NCBI RefSeq assembly: GCF_003048835.2
Contig: NZ_CP060705.1
Coordinates: forward strand, 744,001 to 808,000
From: Campylobacter concisus
Lineage (GTDB): Bacteria > Campylobacterota > Campylobacteria > Campylobacterales > Campylobacteraceae
Direction: 5' to 3'
Length of the DNA stretch: 64,000 bases
Position 1 is the stretch's first letter. Each line of letters starts with the position of its first letter. Positions 9,039-17,710 of the stretch are shown here, piece after piece. The position numbers and the translations under genes were made by a program. The notes beneath the pieces were generated by a model. That model was given only the letters and a program-made list of their open reading frames with translations, was not told where the DNA came from and ran no database searches.

Positions 9039-11104
9039 ACGGCCTTTTCCACGAAGCTTGACATTATCTCTCTTACATTGCCACCAAAATTTATAGTTAG
9101 TTTAAATTCTTTTTTGATCTTACTAACCGCGCTCACCCTGCCGATACCAAAAATTTTATGCTTAACAAGGTCACCTTTTTTAAATTCATTGCTCTGTTCG
9201 ATAACTAGCGAGCCATGCGTGATACCGCTCTCGCTTAAAAATCTACTCTTATTTAGCCTCGTGCGCTGACCTTTGTAAAAGCGCGAATTTGCAAAGCTTA
9301 GGCTAAGTGTCCTCTTAGCTCTTGTTATCGCCACGTAAGCGAGCCTGCGCTCCTCTTCGATGTCGCTACCGTCGCCAATGAGCGGGAAAAATCCCTCTTC
9401 AAGGCCGATCACAAAAAGATGCTCAAACTCAAGCCCCTTGCTCGCATGCACACTCATGATGCTAATAGCCTCATCGCTAATGCCGTCTTGTTCGCTTGTT
9501 AGCGTGATCTCGTTTAAAAACTCCTCCAGATCAAAGCTTGGATTTTGCTTGATCTGATCTTTTAAAACAGCGTAAAACTCGTCGATGTTCGCCGCTCTTT
9601 CAGCTCCATCTGGTAAGCTCTCGTAGTATTTTTTCACGCCAAATTTAGCTTCAAATTTATCTATGAGGTCAAAAACTGAGCTGCTTTCTTGAAGCTCTTT
9701 AAGGTTGTTTGCAAACTCAAGAAGGGCTGATTTTACCTTTTTACTAAAGGCTTCATCGTTATCAGAGATATTTGAGATCGCCTCAAAAATAGAAATTTTA
9801 CCCTCAAAGGCCATTTTTTCGAGCTTATCAAGGCTCACTTTACCAAGGCCGCGCTTTGGGCGGTTTATGATGCGTCTTATTGAAAAGTCATCGTTTGGAT
9901 TGTTTATGAGCCTTAAGTAGCTTATGATATCTTTGATCTCGGCTCTTTCATAAAATTTAACGCCGCCGACCATTTTATAGGCGATCTGCTCTTTGTTTAG
10001 CCCATCTTCAAGCGAGCGAGAAAGCGCGTTTATGCGGTATAAGATCGCGATATCTTTTGCCTGCACACCTTTGCTTAAAAGCTCTTTTATGTTTTTTGCG
10101 ATCTTGCCAGCCTCTAAATTTTCATCAAAGCTCTCTATCAAATTTACAGCTTCGCCTTCGCCTTTTGTGCCTACAAGCTTCTTGCCAAGGCGGTTGCGGT
10201 TATGATCTATTAGCTCGTTTGCAGCCTTTAGTATCGCTTCACTTGAGCGGTAGTTTTTCTCAAGTCTGATGATCTTTACGTTGCTAAACTGATCCTTGAA
10301 ATTTAAGATATTATCGATCTTTGCACCTCGCCAGCCGTAGATGCTTTGATCATCATCGCCCACCACGCAGATGTTTTCGTGGCATAGACAGAGTTTTTTT
10401 AGGAGCTTATACTGAAGATCGTTTGTATCTTGATACTCATCGACCATTATGTATTTGTAGCGGTTTGAGATATCTTTGGCTAGCTCTTCGTTTTCGTCTA
10501 AAATTTTATATGTAAGACCTAGCAAGTCATCAAAATCAACGAGGTTGTTTGCCTTTAAATAGTCCTCGTATTTTTCATAAATTTGCGCTGCTTGCTTGTA
10601 AAAGTTGTCTTTGCTCTTGTCAAAAGAGGAGAAATTTGCGTTTTTATAGACCTCTTCTACGCTTAAAAGCGAGTTTTTATAGTTTGAAATTTCACTTGAG
10701 AGTATCGCCGTGGCGACCGGACTTTCAAAGCTTTTGATGATGCGCTTTTTATCGTCTGTGTCGATGATGACGAAGTTGTTTTTTCTGCCAAGTTTTTCTA
10801 TGTAGAGCTTTAAAAATAAAAGTCCAAATTTGTGAAATGTGCAAAGTAGCGGCGAGTAGTTTTTGCCGCTTTGACTCAGCATCGCCATGGCTCTGCTACG
10901 CATCTCGTTGGCGGCTTTGTTTGTAAAAGTAAGAGTTAGCGTGTTTGCCGCGTCTATGCCGACCTCGCCGATGAGATAGGCAAGTCTAGTCGTGATCGTC
11001 TTTGTCTTGCCGCTGCCAGCGCCTGCAAGTATGAGCATCGCACCGTCTATGTGAGTGGCTGCTTCGCGCTGGGCTTCGTTTAAATTTGATAGTAAATTTT
11101 CCAT
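9035..11104 (-). CDS. uvrD: ATP-dependent 3'-5' DNA helicase, UvrD/PcrA/Rep type
   Basis: This superfamily 1A helicase, about 689 residues, unwinds DNA in repair and replication restart. All signature motifs are visible: Walker A (LAGAGSGKTKTITTRLAYL), the DEYQDTN motif II, QSIYGWRGA motif III, EKNYRSS motif IV and VAITRAKR motif VI. The C-terminal Tudor-like element (KKGDLVKHKIFGIGRV) is typical of PcrA/UvrD. The open frame extends 12 codons further upstream (from 11140), but that stretch contains the promoter-like sequence; the ATG at 11102-11104 gives the usual MENLLSNLNEAQREA start. Confidence 0.95.
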   Translation of the reverse strand: MENLLSNLNEAQREAATHIDGAMLILAGAGSGKTKTITTRLAYLIGEVGIDAANTLTLTFTNKAANEMRSRAMAMLSQSGKNYSPLLCTFHKFGLLFLKLYIEKLGRKNNFVIIDTDDKKRIIKSFESPVATAILSSEISNYKNSLLSVEEVYKNANFSSFDKSKDNFYKQAAQIYEKYEDYLKANNLVDFDDLLGLTYKILDENEELAKDISNRYKYIMVDEYQDTNDLQYKLLKKLCLCHENICVVGDDDQSIYGWRGAKIDNILNFKDQFSNVKIIRLEKNYRSSEAILKAANELIDHNRNRLGKKLVGTKGEGEAVNLIESFDENLEAGKIAKNIKELLSKGVQAKDIAILYRINALSRSLEDGLNKEQIAYKMVGGVKFYERAEIKDIISYLRLINNPNDDFSIRRIINRPKRGLGKVSLDKLEKMAFEGKISIFEAISNISDNDEAFSKKVKSALLEFANNLKELQESSSVFDLIDKFEAKFGVKKYYESLPDGAERAANIDEFYAVLKDQIKQNPSFDLEEFLNEITLTSEQDGISDEAISIMSVHASKGLEFEHLFVIGLEEGFFPLIGDGSDIEEERRLAYVAITRAKRTLSLSFANSRFYKGQRTRLNKSRFLSESGITHGSLVIEQSNEFKKGDLVKHKIFGIGRVSAVSKIKKEFKLTINFGGNVREIMSSFVEKAV

Positions 11105-11129
11105 TTTTCGCTTTTTAAATTTTCTTTTG

Positions 11130-11135
11130 ATTTTA
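11130..11135 (-). promoter_or_regulatory. Probable sigma70 -10 box of uvrD
   Basis: Reverse strand TTTTTGGCTAAAATC, with TAAAAT ending about 26 bases before the uvrD ATG. It matches the core seen before alaS, prfB and gmhB. This suggests uvrD-truB-csrA-ispE-smpB can be transcribed from here. Confidence 0.5.
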
Positions 11136-11155
11136 GCCAAAAATGCTTAAAATTA

Positions 11156-11605
11156 CTATTTTTTCTTAAATATATCTTTATTTTTTGGGTTTTGCAAAAA
11201 GACTGAGGCTGATTTTTTAGCGTGATCGACTTGCTTCTCTTTTGGCTTGTAGATAGAGAAATTTACAAGGATCGGGCTATTTTCAACCAAAATTTGAACC
11301 ACCGCTCCAAGTGGAAAAGAGACCACTGAGGCGAAATTTTCACTACCAAAGCCAGCCTCAAAGCTAAGCTCATCTTGCGTTAGCATGGTACTCTCAAGCG
11401 TGTAGCCACCAAGTGAGAACATAATGACTGGCATACTAAAGCTCCTACTTATCTCATCTGGCAAGCTAGGCTCAAAGCTAACCAGCGGTAAATTTGCCAT
11501 AACTGAGAAATTTACCCCCTTTTCAAGCAAAAAATCAATGCACTCATAGACGTGCATCTTCATCAAAAGTGCAAATTTCTCATCGTCTAAAATTTCGTCT
11601 AACAT
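11156..11605 (-). CDS. SspB-like protein, probable ClpXP adaptor
   Basis: The protein is 149 residues and would usually be called hypothetical. Its middle resembles SspB, which hands SsrA-tagged proteins to ClpXP. I see a VYECIDFLLEKG helix, then LPLVSFEPSLP, then DELSFEAGFGSE followed by VVSFPLGAVVQILVEN. E. coli SspB (from memory) has DEVRFNARFGG and VSVPLAAVLAIYAREN in the same order and spacing. The C-terminus is a basic, probably disordered tail (NPKNKDIFKKK), a place where SspB carries its ClpX-binding peptide, although the E. coli peptide is not matched. It is one base from pepF, and smpB is in the next cluster on the same strand. The fold assignment is inference from by-eye similarity. 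Confidence 0.6.
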   Translation of the reverse strand: MLDEILDDEKFALLMKMHVYECIDFLLEKGVNFSVMANLPLVSFEPSLPDEISRSFSMPVIMFSLGGYTLESTMLTQDELSFEAGFGSENFASVVSFPLGAVVQILVENSPILVNFSIYKPKEKQVDHAKKSASVFLQNPKNKDIFKKK

Positions 11606-11606
11606 C

Positions 11607-13328
11607 TTAATCCTTTGAAATTTCTAAAAACTCATCTACTAGCTTTTTAACCTCGTTTATGCCGATCTGCCAGAAATTTTTATCATCTATATCAAAGCCA
11701 AATTTACCCACAAGCTCCCTTGGGCTAAGGCTCCCACCAAGGCTCAAAAACTCGGTGTAAATTTGCACAAAATTTTTGCATTTACCGCTTTTGTAAAGCC
11801 CAAAAAGTGCAAGCACAAGAAGCTGCGCGTAAGAGTAGGCATAGCAGTAAAATGGCGTGTGGATGAAGTGCGGGATGTAGCTCCACCAAATTTTGTAGTA
11901 GTCGTTTAGCGTGACGCTTTTGCTAAACATCTTTTTGCTCTCTTTTAGCCAAATTTTATTTAGCTCATCTAGGCTGATCTCGCCCTCGTGTGCATGCACA
12001 GCCCTTTCAAAGGTGGTGAAATTTATCTGGCGGTAAAGCGTGGCAAATATATCCTCGATCTTGCCAGCAAGCAGTGAAATTTTCTCTTTTTTGCTAAGGT
12101 TTTCTTTTACGTGGTCAAAAACTAGCATCTCGCAAAAGACTGAAGCCGTCTCAGCCGTGGTTAGCGGAGTGTCTGAGTTTAGGTAACTTACGCTATATGA
12201 GAGCTTTTGATGCACAGCGTGACCAAGCTCGTGAGCAAGCGTGAAAAGGTCTCTTCGCTGATTTGTGTGATTTAGCAAAACATAAGGGTGCGTGTCGCTT
12301 GATCCTGAGTGAGAAAATGCGCCACCTCGCTTGTTTGGCGCTGGATAAACGTCGATCCAGCCGTCATTAAAGGCGCTTTTGGCTATATCGCCAAATTTAG
12401 GTGAAAATGTCCCAAACGCCTTTAAAACTATCTTTTTGCACTCATCAAATTTATACTCGCCCTCACTGCTAAGAGGCGCGTATCTATCGTAGTCATAAAG
12501 CTTTTTAAGGCCTAAAATTTCTCTTTTTCGCTCGTAAAATTTAGCAACTAAATCAAAATTTTTCTCCGTTACGGCAATTAGCGAATCAACGCTTTTTTTA
12601 GTGATTTGATTTTCAAGGTGTCTTGGCTCTTCAGGAAGCTTGAAATTTCGCAGCTCGCAGCTCGTTTTTAGATCAGTTTTTATCATATTATATATGTAGC
12701 CAAGAAGGTGCTGGTGCTTGCTAAGCTCGCTTGAAAGGCTTTTGGCGGCTAGTTTTCGCACGCTTTGGTCGCTCTCATGAAGCTTGGCTAAAATCTCTTC
12801 TTCATTTAAAAGCTCGCCTTTAAATTTAAACCTCATCTTGCTCATGCTCTCATCAAAAAGCCTTGAAAAGCCCTCTGCTCCGGTGCTTGCCGTGCGAAGT
12901 AGTACTCTCTCTTCGGCAACGCTAAGTTGGTGCGGTTTTGCTTTGGCGAGATTGCTTAGATAATAGCCGTATTTTTTAGAGCTTTTTATGATCTCTTCTT
13001 GTTTTTTAGGGCTAAACTCATTAAATTTAATCTCAAAAAATATCAAATTTTCATTTGCTTTTGTCGCTATATCATCGATTTTCGCGTAAAATGCGCCCCT
13101 GCTTGTATCTTTGGCAAAATTTAAAAAAGCATAGGTCATTACTTTTGAAATTTTAGCTATCAAACTTTCATATTCGCCAAATGCCTTTAAAAACTGGTCT
13201 GTTTTTAAATTTTCATAATTTTCAAGGTATTTATCTTTAAATTTCTCGCACTCTTTTTGTAAATTTAGTGCGTTTTGCTCGCACTCTTTTTCGTTTGCAA
13301 AAAGTGCTTTTAGATCCCAAATTTGCAT
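11607..13328 (-). CDS. pepF: Oligoendopeptidase F family M3 metallopeptidase
   Basis: This 573-residue cytoplasmic zinc peptidase degrades short peptides. The zinc site is LAHELGHAVHQKL (HELGH) followed by the third ligand glutamate in the TAETASVFCEML helix about 25 residues later. The M3B PepF N-terminal helical domain precedes it. It has no signal peptide. It is followed one base later by the SspB-like gene, so the two are likely co-transcribed. Confidence 0.94.
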   Translation of the reverse strand: MQIWDLKALFANEKECEQNALNLQKECEKFKDKYLENYENLKTDQFLKAFGEYESLIAKISKVMTYAFLNFAKDTSRGAFYAKIDDIATKANENLIFFEIKFNEFSPKKQEEIIKSSKKYGYYLSNLAKAKPHQLSVAEERVLLRTASTGAEGFSRLFDESMSKMRFKFKGELLNEEEILAKLHESDQSVRKLAAKSLSSELSKHQHLLGYIYNMIKTDLKTSCELRNFKLPEEPRHLENQITKKSVDSLIAVTEKNFDLVAKFYERKREILGLKKLYDYDRYAPLSSEGEYKFDECKKIVLKAFGTFSPKFGDIAKSAFNDGWIDVYPAPNKRGGAFSHSGSSDTHPYVLLNHTNQRRDLFTLAHELGHAVHQKLSYSVSYLNSDTPLTTAETASVFCEMLVFDHVKENLSKKEKISLLAGKIEDIFATLYRQINFTTFERAVHAHEGEISLDELNKIWLKESKKMFSKSVTLNDYYKIWWSYIPHFIHTPFYCYAYSYAQLLVLALFGLYKSGKCKNFVQIYTEFLSLGGSLSPRELVGKFGFDIDDKNFWQIGINEVKKLVDEFLEISKD

Positions 13329-13377
13329 ATTTATCCTTTAAATTTTTGGGACATTTTACAAAAAAATGGATAAAAGT

Positions 13378-13408
13378 AAAATTTCAGCCAAAATTTAGCT
13401 GAAATTTT
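13378..13408 (-). terminator. Terminator of sstT
   Basis: AAAATTTCAGC and GCTGAAATTTT form a perfect 11-bp stem with a nine-base loop, followed on the reverse strand by TACTTTTATCC. It lies just after the sstT stop codon. Confidence 0.7.
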
Positions 13409-13415
13409 ATGAAGG

Positions 13416-14783
13416 TTAGTTTGAAGTCTCTGATGCCACGGCTGTAAAAAGCACGTCTGATGAGCTATTTAGCGCAGTTTCAACTGAGTCTTGGATGACG
13501 CCTATCGTAAAGCCAACTGTGACAAACTGCATAGCGATGTCATTGCCGATGCCAAAAAGTCCGCACGCTAATGGCACTAGAAGTAGTGAGCCGCCAGCCA
13601 CGCCTGAAGCGCCGCATGCGCCAAGGGCTGAGATGAAGCATAGAAGAAGCGCATCGCCAAATGTAACTGTGATAGATGGGATAGAATTTACCGCAGTAAG
13701 CGCTAGGATGCTAATGGTAACTGCTGCACCACCCATGTTTATAGTAGCTCCAAGTGGGATAGAGATCGAGTAGAGCTCCTCTTTTAGGTTTAGTTTTTTG
13801 CAAAGTGCCATATTTACAGGGATGTTTGCAGCCGAGCTTCTTGTAAAAAACGCTGAGATCGCGCTCTCTTTTAGACAGATCATCACAAGTGGATAAGGAT
13901 TTTTCCTAGTTAGTGCAAAAACCATCGCTGGATAGACGATAAATGCCACTACAAGCATCGCTCCAACAAGAACCAAGATCAGTTTGAGATATCCTGCAAG
14001 TGTCTCAAATCCAGTGTCATGAATGCTAATTGCAACCATACCAAATATGCCAAATGGAGCTAGTCTAATGATAAATTTAACGATATGAGTTACGCCGTCG
14101 CTTATATCTTTAAATACCTTTTTGGTCTCAGGTGTAGCATATCTCATAGCGATGCCGCCACCTATAGCCCAAGTGATAATGCCTATATAGTTGCCATTTG
14201 CTAGGGCGGTTATTGGGTTTTCAACCATTTTATAAATAAGATCTTTTAGCACGTTTGTGATGCCTTGTGGGGCAGACATATCAGCGCTTTGCAGACCTTT
14301 TAGCGGTATCTCGATAGGAAATAAAAAGCTTGCAATAACCGCTACAACAGCTGCTAAAAAAGTGCCAACGAGGTAGAGTGTGATGATCTTTTGCATGCCT
14401 TTTGTATGACCAAAATCTTTTAAAATGATAGAGGTTGCAACTAAAACAAATACAAGAATAGGTGCGATCGCTTTTAGAGCGCCTTTAAACAAATCTCCTA
14501 AAACTGAGGCTGAAGCAGCGATAGAATCAGCCGAACTAGCCTTTTCTTTGGCTTCATCAAGCTGTTTTGCTTCATCTTGGCTAAGACGAGTTTTTATAAC
14601 TTCATCTACGCTTAAGCCACTCTCTTTTTGAATGGTTTGAATTTTGGCTGAGATTTGGTTGTAAGGGGCTGCCTGATAGTGTGTGTAAAAGCCAACTAGG
14701 GCACCTAGGATGATACCAACTAAAATTTGAACGATCAAATTTCCGTCGGCGTATCTTCTTGCAATGTTTTTAAACATATTCAT
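13416..14783 (-). CDS. sstT: Serine/threonine:sodium symporter
   Basis: A 455-residue inner-membrane protein of the dicarboxylate/amino acid:cation symporter family, best matching SstT, which imports serine and threonine with Na+. There are eight or so hydrophobic helices, the serine-rich re-entrant loop ([20 protein letters not shown]) and the transport motif [10 protein letters not shown], followed by [15 protein letters not shown]. Serine is a preferred carbon source of many Campylobacter. Residues about 45-90 form an unusual hydrophilic, helical insertion after the first membrane segment. The start follows an AAGGTG ribosome site. Confidence 0.9.
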   Translation of the reverse strand: MNMFKNIARRYADGNLIVQILVGIILGALVGFYTHYQAAPYNQISAKIQTIQKESGLSVDEVIKTRLSQDEAKQLDEAKEKASSADSIAASASVLGDLFKGALKAIAPILVFVLVATSIILKDFGHTKGMQKIITLYLVGTFLAAVVAVIASFLFPIEIPLKGLQSADMSAPQGITNVLKDLIYKMVENPITALANGNYIGIITWAIGGGIAMRYATPETKKVFKDISDGVTHIVKFIIRLAPFGIFGMVAISIHDTGFETLAGYLKLILVLVGAMLVVAFIVYPAMVFALTRKNPYPLVMICLKESAISAFFTRSSAANIPVNMALCKKLNLKEELYSISIPLGATINMGGAAVTISILALTAVNSIPSITVTFGDALLLCFISALGACGASGVAGGSLLLVPLACGLFGIGNDIAMQFVTVGFTIGVIQDSVETALNSSSDVLFTAVASETSN

Positions 14784-14813
14784 TTGACACCTTAATAAAT
14801 TAGTTTTTTGTTG

Positions 14814-14819
14814 ATTCTA
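14814..14819 (-). promoter_or_regulatory. Possible -10 box of sstT
   Basis: Reverse strand GCTAGAATC contains TAGAAT 31 bases before the sstT ATG, in the divergent region shared with metK. No -35 element is apparent. Confidence 0.35.
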
Positions 14820-14882
14820 GCTAAATGATTTTTAAATATAAAGAAATTTAAAAAGATTAATTGGCTTTTTATATAGATTTGT

Positions 14883-14888
14883 TACAAT
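14883..14888 (+). promoter_or_regulatory. Probable sigma70 -10 box of metK
   Basis: GTTACAATTG contains TACAAT 34 bases before the metK ATG, after a T-rich stretch. An identical GTTACAAT precedes panC on the other strand. An AAGGAAAAGG ribosome site follows. No SAM riboswitch-like leader fits in this short 5' region. Confidence 0.5.
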
Positions 14889-14921
14889 TGCACGAAAATT
14901 TAACCAAGGAAAAGGACTAAA

Positions 14922-16127
14922 ATGTATCTATTTACTTCTGAAGTTGTAAGTCCAGGTCATCCAGATAAATGTGCTGATATTATCGCTGACAGCATTGTTG
15001 ATACTATTTTAACGCAAGATCCAAATGGACGCGTCGCAAGCGAAGTTTTTGTCGCTGGAAAAAATATAGTAATAGGTGGAGAGATAAACTCAAAGGTAAA
15101 ACTCTCTTATAAAGACTACGAAAAGATCGTAAAAGATGCTCTTGCGCACATTGGATATGATGGAAAGAGCAACTTTACAAAAGAGCAGTGCTTGCACCCA
15201 GACGATATCGAGGTCAAAGTCTGCTTAAATCAACAAAGTCCAGATATAAATCAAGGCGTTGATCAAAGTGATGGCGAGATCGGAGCAGGTGATCAAGGCA
15301 TCATGTTTGGCTTTGCGAGCTGCGAAGCGAAAGAATTTATGCCAGCAGCTATAACTTATGCAAGAATGCTTTGTGAAAAAGTCTATAAATTTGCCAAAGC
15401 AAACCCTGATAAGCTTGGTGTTGATATAAAAACGCAAGTTACGATTGATTACGGTAGTAAAGACAACTTTGAAAACTGCAAACCTCAAAGTATCCACACT
15501 ATCGTCGTATCTGCTCCTTGCGTGGAGAGCATGAAGATAGAAGAGCTTCGCGCACTAATACAAAATTTAATAGACGAAACTGGCCTTCCAAAAGAGCTAT
15601 ATAATAAAGAAAAAACGATCATTTATATAAACCCAACAGGCAGATATGTAAACCACAGCTCGCTTCACGATAGTGGTCTAACAGGCAGAAAACTAATCGT
15701 CGATAGCTTTGGCGGATATAGCCCAATAGGCGGTGGCGCTCAGTCAAGCAAGGACTACACAAAGGTTGATCGCAGCGGACTTTACGCAGCGCGCTGGATA
15801 GCTAAAAATATCGTAGCAGCTGGCCTTGCTAAAAAATGTATCGTTCAGATAAGCTACGCTATCGGCGTTGCAAAGCCAACTTCAGTTAGTGTTGATACCA
15901 TGGGAACTCACGCAAACAGCGTAAATGACGATATGCTTTCAAATTTTGTAAGCGAGCATTTTTCTCTAACTCCTCGCTGGATAACAAATAAATTTGGTCT
16001 TGATAAACCAAGCAAAGAGACATTTTTATATGCAAAAGTAGCTGCAAAAGGTCAAGTGGGAAATGCAAAATATCCTTGGGAAAAGCTTGATGCGGTTGAT
16101 ACTTTCAAGGCTTTACTAAAAAAATAA
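14922..16127 (+). CDS. metK: S-adenosylmethionine synthetase
   Basis: MetK condenses ATP and methionine to S-adenosylmethionine in the cytoplasm. The 401-residue protein carries SPGHPDKCADIIADSIVD at the N-terminus, the GEIGAGDQGIMFGFA loop near residue 115-130 and the P-loop-like GGGAQSSKDYTKVDRS near 270. It is a one-gene unit with a promoter and a strong terminator. It supplies the methyl donor for RimO, MiaB and other SAM enzymes in this window. Confidence 0.98.
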   Translation: MYLFTSEVVSPGHPDKCADIIADSIVDTILTQDPNGRVASEVFVAGKNIVIGGEINSKVKLSYKDYEKIVKDALAHIGYDGKSNFTKEQCLHPDDIEVKVCLNQQSPDINQGVDQSDGEIGAGDQGIMFGFASCEAKEFMPAAITYARMLCEKVYKFAKANPDKLGVDIKTQVTIDYGSKDNFENCKPQSIHTIVVSAPCVESMKIEELRALIQNLIDETGLPKELYNKEKTIIYINPTGRYVNHSSLHDSGLTGRKLIVDSFGGYSPIGGGAQSSKDYTKVDRSGLYAARWIAKNIVAAGLAKKCIVQISYAIGVAKPTSVSVDTMGTHANSVNDDMLSNFVSEHFSLTPRWITNKFGLDKPSKETFLYAKVAAKGQVGNAKYPWEKLDAVDTFKALLKK

Positions 16128-16132
16128 TCAAA

Positions 16133-16160
16133 AAAGTGGCTTTATTTAAAAAGCCACTTT
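16133..16160. terminator. Bidirectional terminator between metK and lnt
   Basis: AAAGTGGCTTT and AAAGCCACTTT form a perfect 11-bp stem around a short A/T loop. T-rich tails exist on both strands (AAATTTCTTTT forward, the run of A before the stem giving T on reverse). The two genes converge here. Confidence 0.85.
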
Positions 16161-16169
16161 AAATTTCTT

Positions 16170-17465
16170 TTATAACTCATCCCAAAATGCTTTTTTAGGC
16201 TTTATAATCTCGCTTTTTGAGGCATTTACGCTGTGATAGACCGCTTTATTATATTTTGTGGCAAGGTGTTTTATTAATAGTCTTTGAAGCACAGGTTCGC
16301 TACTTGGCACAAACCAGCCGTTGTTTGTGATGGCCACGACCACGTCAAATTCGCCCCTATAAAGCTCCTCTCTTGTTGCCTCGTAGCAGATAGCGTTTCT
16401 GATTTTAACTTCATCTATCTCATAGTCGCTAAAATTTTCAGCCTTTTTAAAGTCGCTAGCCCCACCAAAAAATAGCTTATTTACCGCATCTTGCATAAAT
16501 TTTGGCAAAGGAATTTCTTCTCCAAATGGCACTAAAAATTTCTTATCCATTCGCCTAAGAGTGCCGTCTTGAAACAAAAATGCAGAGTTATAAATTTGTT
16601 TATTTTCATAGGCAAGTGCGCCAGCTACGATGGTTATCTTTTTTGAAAGCTCTTTTAGCTCATCAACAAGCAGTGGCTCATTTGTCATAAATAGTGGAAA
16701 CGCACTCTCTGGAAGTACGATGAGGCGTTTTTGCTCGGCTATGGCGCTGCTTATCAAGTCTAAATTTTCATTTGTAAATTTCATGCGCAAGCTTTTATCC
16801 CAGCGCACCCTTTGAGCGACATCGGTGTTTATTAGCTCCACGTCAAATGGCAGAGTCTTTGCCTCGCTACTTTTAAACTGCAAAGCGGCGATCAGGCAGA
16901 TAAAAGCTAGGATAAATTTAAAAATTTTGCCTTTTAAACTCAAAAAAATAGCTGCTAAAAAAACAAATATAAGCCCTCTAGTATTTGGCTCAAAAGCGCC
17001 CAAAACAAGCGTTGCTTCAAGGTTAAACCAGTTAAAGCCAAATGGGTGCACGTAGCTTATTAAAAATAACAAAACAGCTCTTAGTGCTATAAAGCTTGGG
17101 AAAGAGGCTATCCAAAATAAAAGTCCATAAACAAGGGCTACAAAGAGGACGACAAATGGTATAAGCCAGACTAGTTCGTAGTAGATAAAGCTAAAGCCGA
17201 TCCAGTAAAACCACAAAATTCCAGTGAAAAATCCAGCCGTGAAAAATCCAGCCCTGCTTAAATTTATGATGACGTAAATTCCAGCTAACGTAAGAAAAGG
17301 TGAGATGAAATTTAAAATTTGATTTTCTGCCATAGCTAAAAAAATGAAATTAGAAAGCAAAAAAGCACCGACAAAGGCTTTTATTATAATTTTAGTGCTA
17401 AAATGTCCGTTTAAAAATCTTACAAATAAGGAAATCCATGCAAAACGCTGATTTTTTAACATCAT
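16170..17465 (-). CDS. lnt: Apolipoprotein N-acyltransferase
   Basis: Lnt adds the third acyl chain to lipoproteins in the inner membrane. About seven hydrophobic segments occupy the first half; a carbon-nitrogen hydrolase domain follows with the catalytic triad visible as Glu in LPESAFPLF, Lys in MDKKFLVPFGEEIPLP and Cys in NAICYEATREE. The 431-codon open frame overlaps the start of divergent yajC by 28 bases, so the real start is probably internal; a TTG at 17360 or the ATG at 17333 are options, but neither has a good ribosome site. The C-terminus is short compared with E. coli Lnt. The window encodes many lipoproteins that would be its substrates. Confidence 0.9.
   Translation of the reverse strand: MMLKNQRFAWISLFVRFLNGHFSTKIIIKAFVGAFLLSNFIFLAMAENQILNFISPFLTLAGIYVIINLSRAGFFTAGFFTGILWFYWIGFSFIYYELVWLIPFVVLFVALVYGLLFWIASFPSFIALRAVLLFLISYVHPFGFNWFNLEATLVLGAFEPNTRGLIFVFLAAIFLSLKGKIFKFILAFICLIAALQFKSSEAKTLPFDVELINTDVAQRVRWDKSLRMKFTNENLDLISSAIAEQKRLIVLPESAFPLFMTNEPLLVDELKELSKKITIVAGALAYENKQIYNSAFLFQDGTLRRMDKKFLVPFGEEIPLPKFMQDAVNKLFFGGASDFKKAENFSDYEIDEVKIRNAICYEATREELYRGEFDVVVAITNNGWFVPSSEPVLQRLLIKHLATKYNKAVYHSVNASKSEIIKPKKAFWDEL
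17383..17390. promoter_or_regulatory. Palindromic double -10 box between lnt and yajC
   Basis: ATTATAAT is self-complementary and reads as TATAAT on both strands. Forward it lies about 48 bases before the yajC ATG and its AAGGAA site. In reverse it could start lnt, if lnt begins at an internal codon. This is a prediction from the motif only. Confidence 0.4.
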
Positions 17466-17710
17466 TACTACCTCTTGTTGTGCTTTTCGCCATATTTTAC
17501 TTTTTGGTTATCAGACCTCAACAAAAACAACAAAAAGCCCATGCAGCGATGCTTGCAGCTCTTGATAAAGGCGATAAGATAATAACTAATGGCGGACTTA
17601 TATGCGAAGTGATTAAGGCCGAAAGCGATTTTATCAAAGTTAAACTTAACGATGATGTAATCGTTCGTATAGCACGCGAGTTTGTAGCTAAAAAGATCGA
17701 AGATAAATAA
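17438..17710 (+). CDS. yajC: Preprotein translocase subunit YajC
   Basis: YajC associates with SecDF in the inner membrane. The 90-residue protein has one N-terminal membrane helix (LPLVVLFAIFYFLVIRPQQKQ, in two parts) directly followed by the signature RPQQKQQKAH and the soluble GDKIITNGGLICEV domain. Its stop overlaps the secD start (TAATG). It opens a long forward gene run reaching to 30735. Confidence 0.96.
   Translation: MQNADFLTSLLPLVVLFAIFYFLVIRPQQKQQKAHAAMLAALDKGDKIITNGGLICEVIKAESDFIKVKLNDDVIVRIAREFVAKKIEDK

Noticed and set aside
13495..13773. Forward open frame inside sstT
   Set aside because: Low-complexity antisense shadow of the sstT membrane helices.
14820..14921. SAM riboswitch before metK
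   Set aside because: The leader after the likely promoter is about 30 bases, too short for any known SAM riboswitch.
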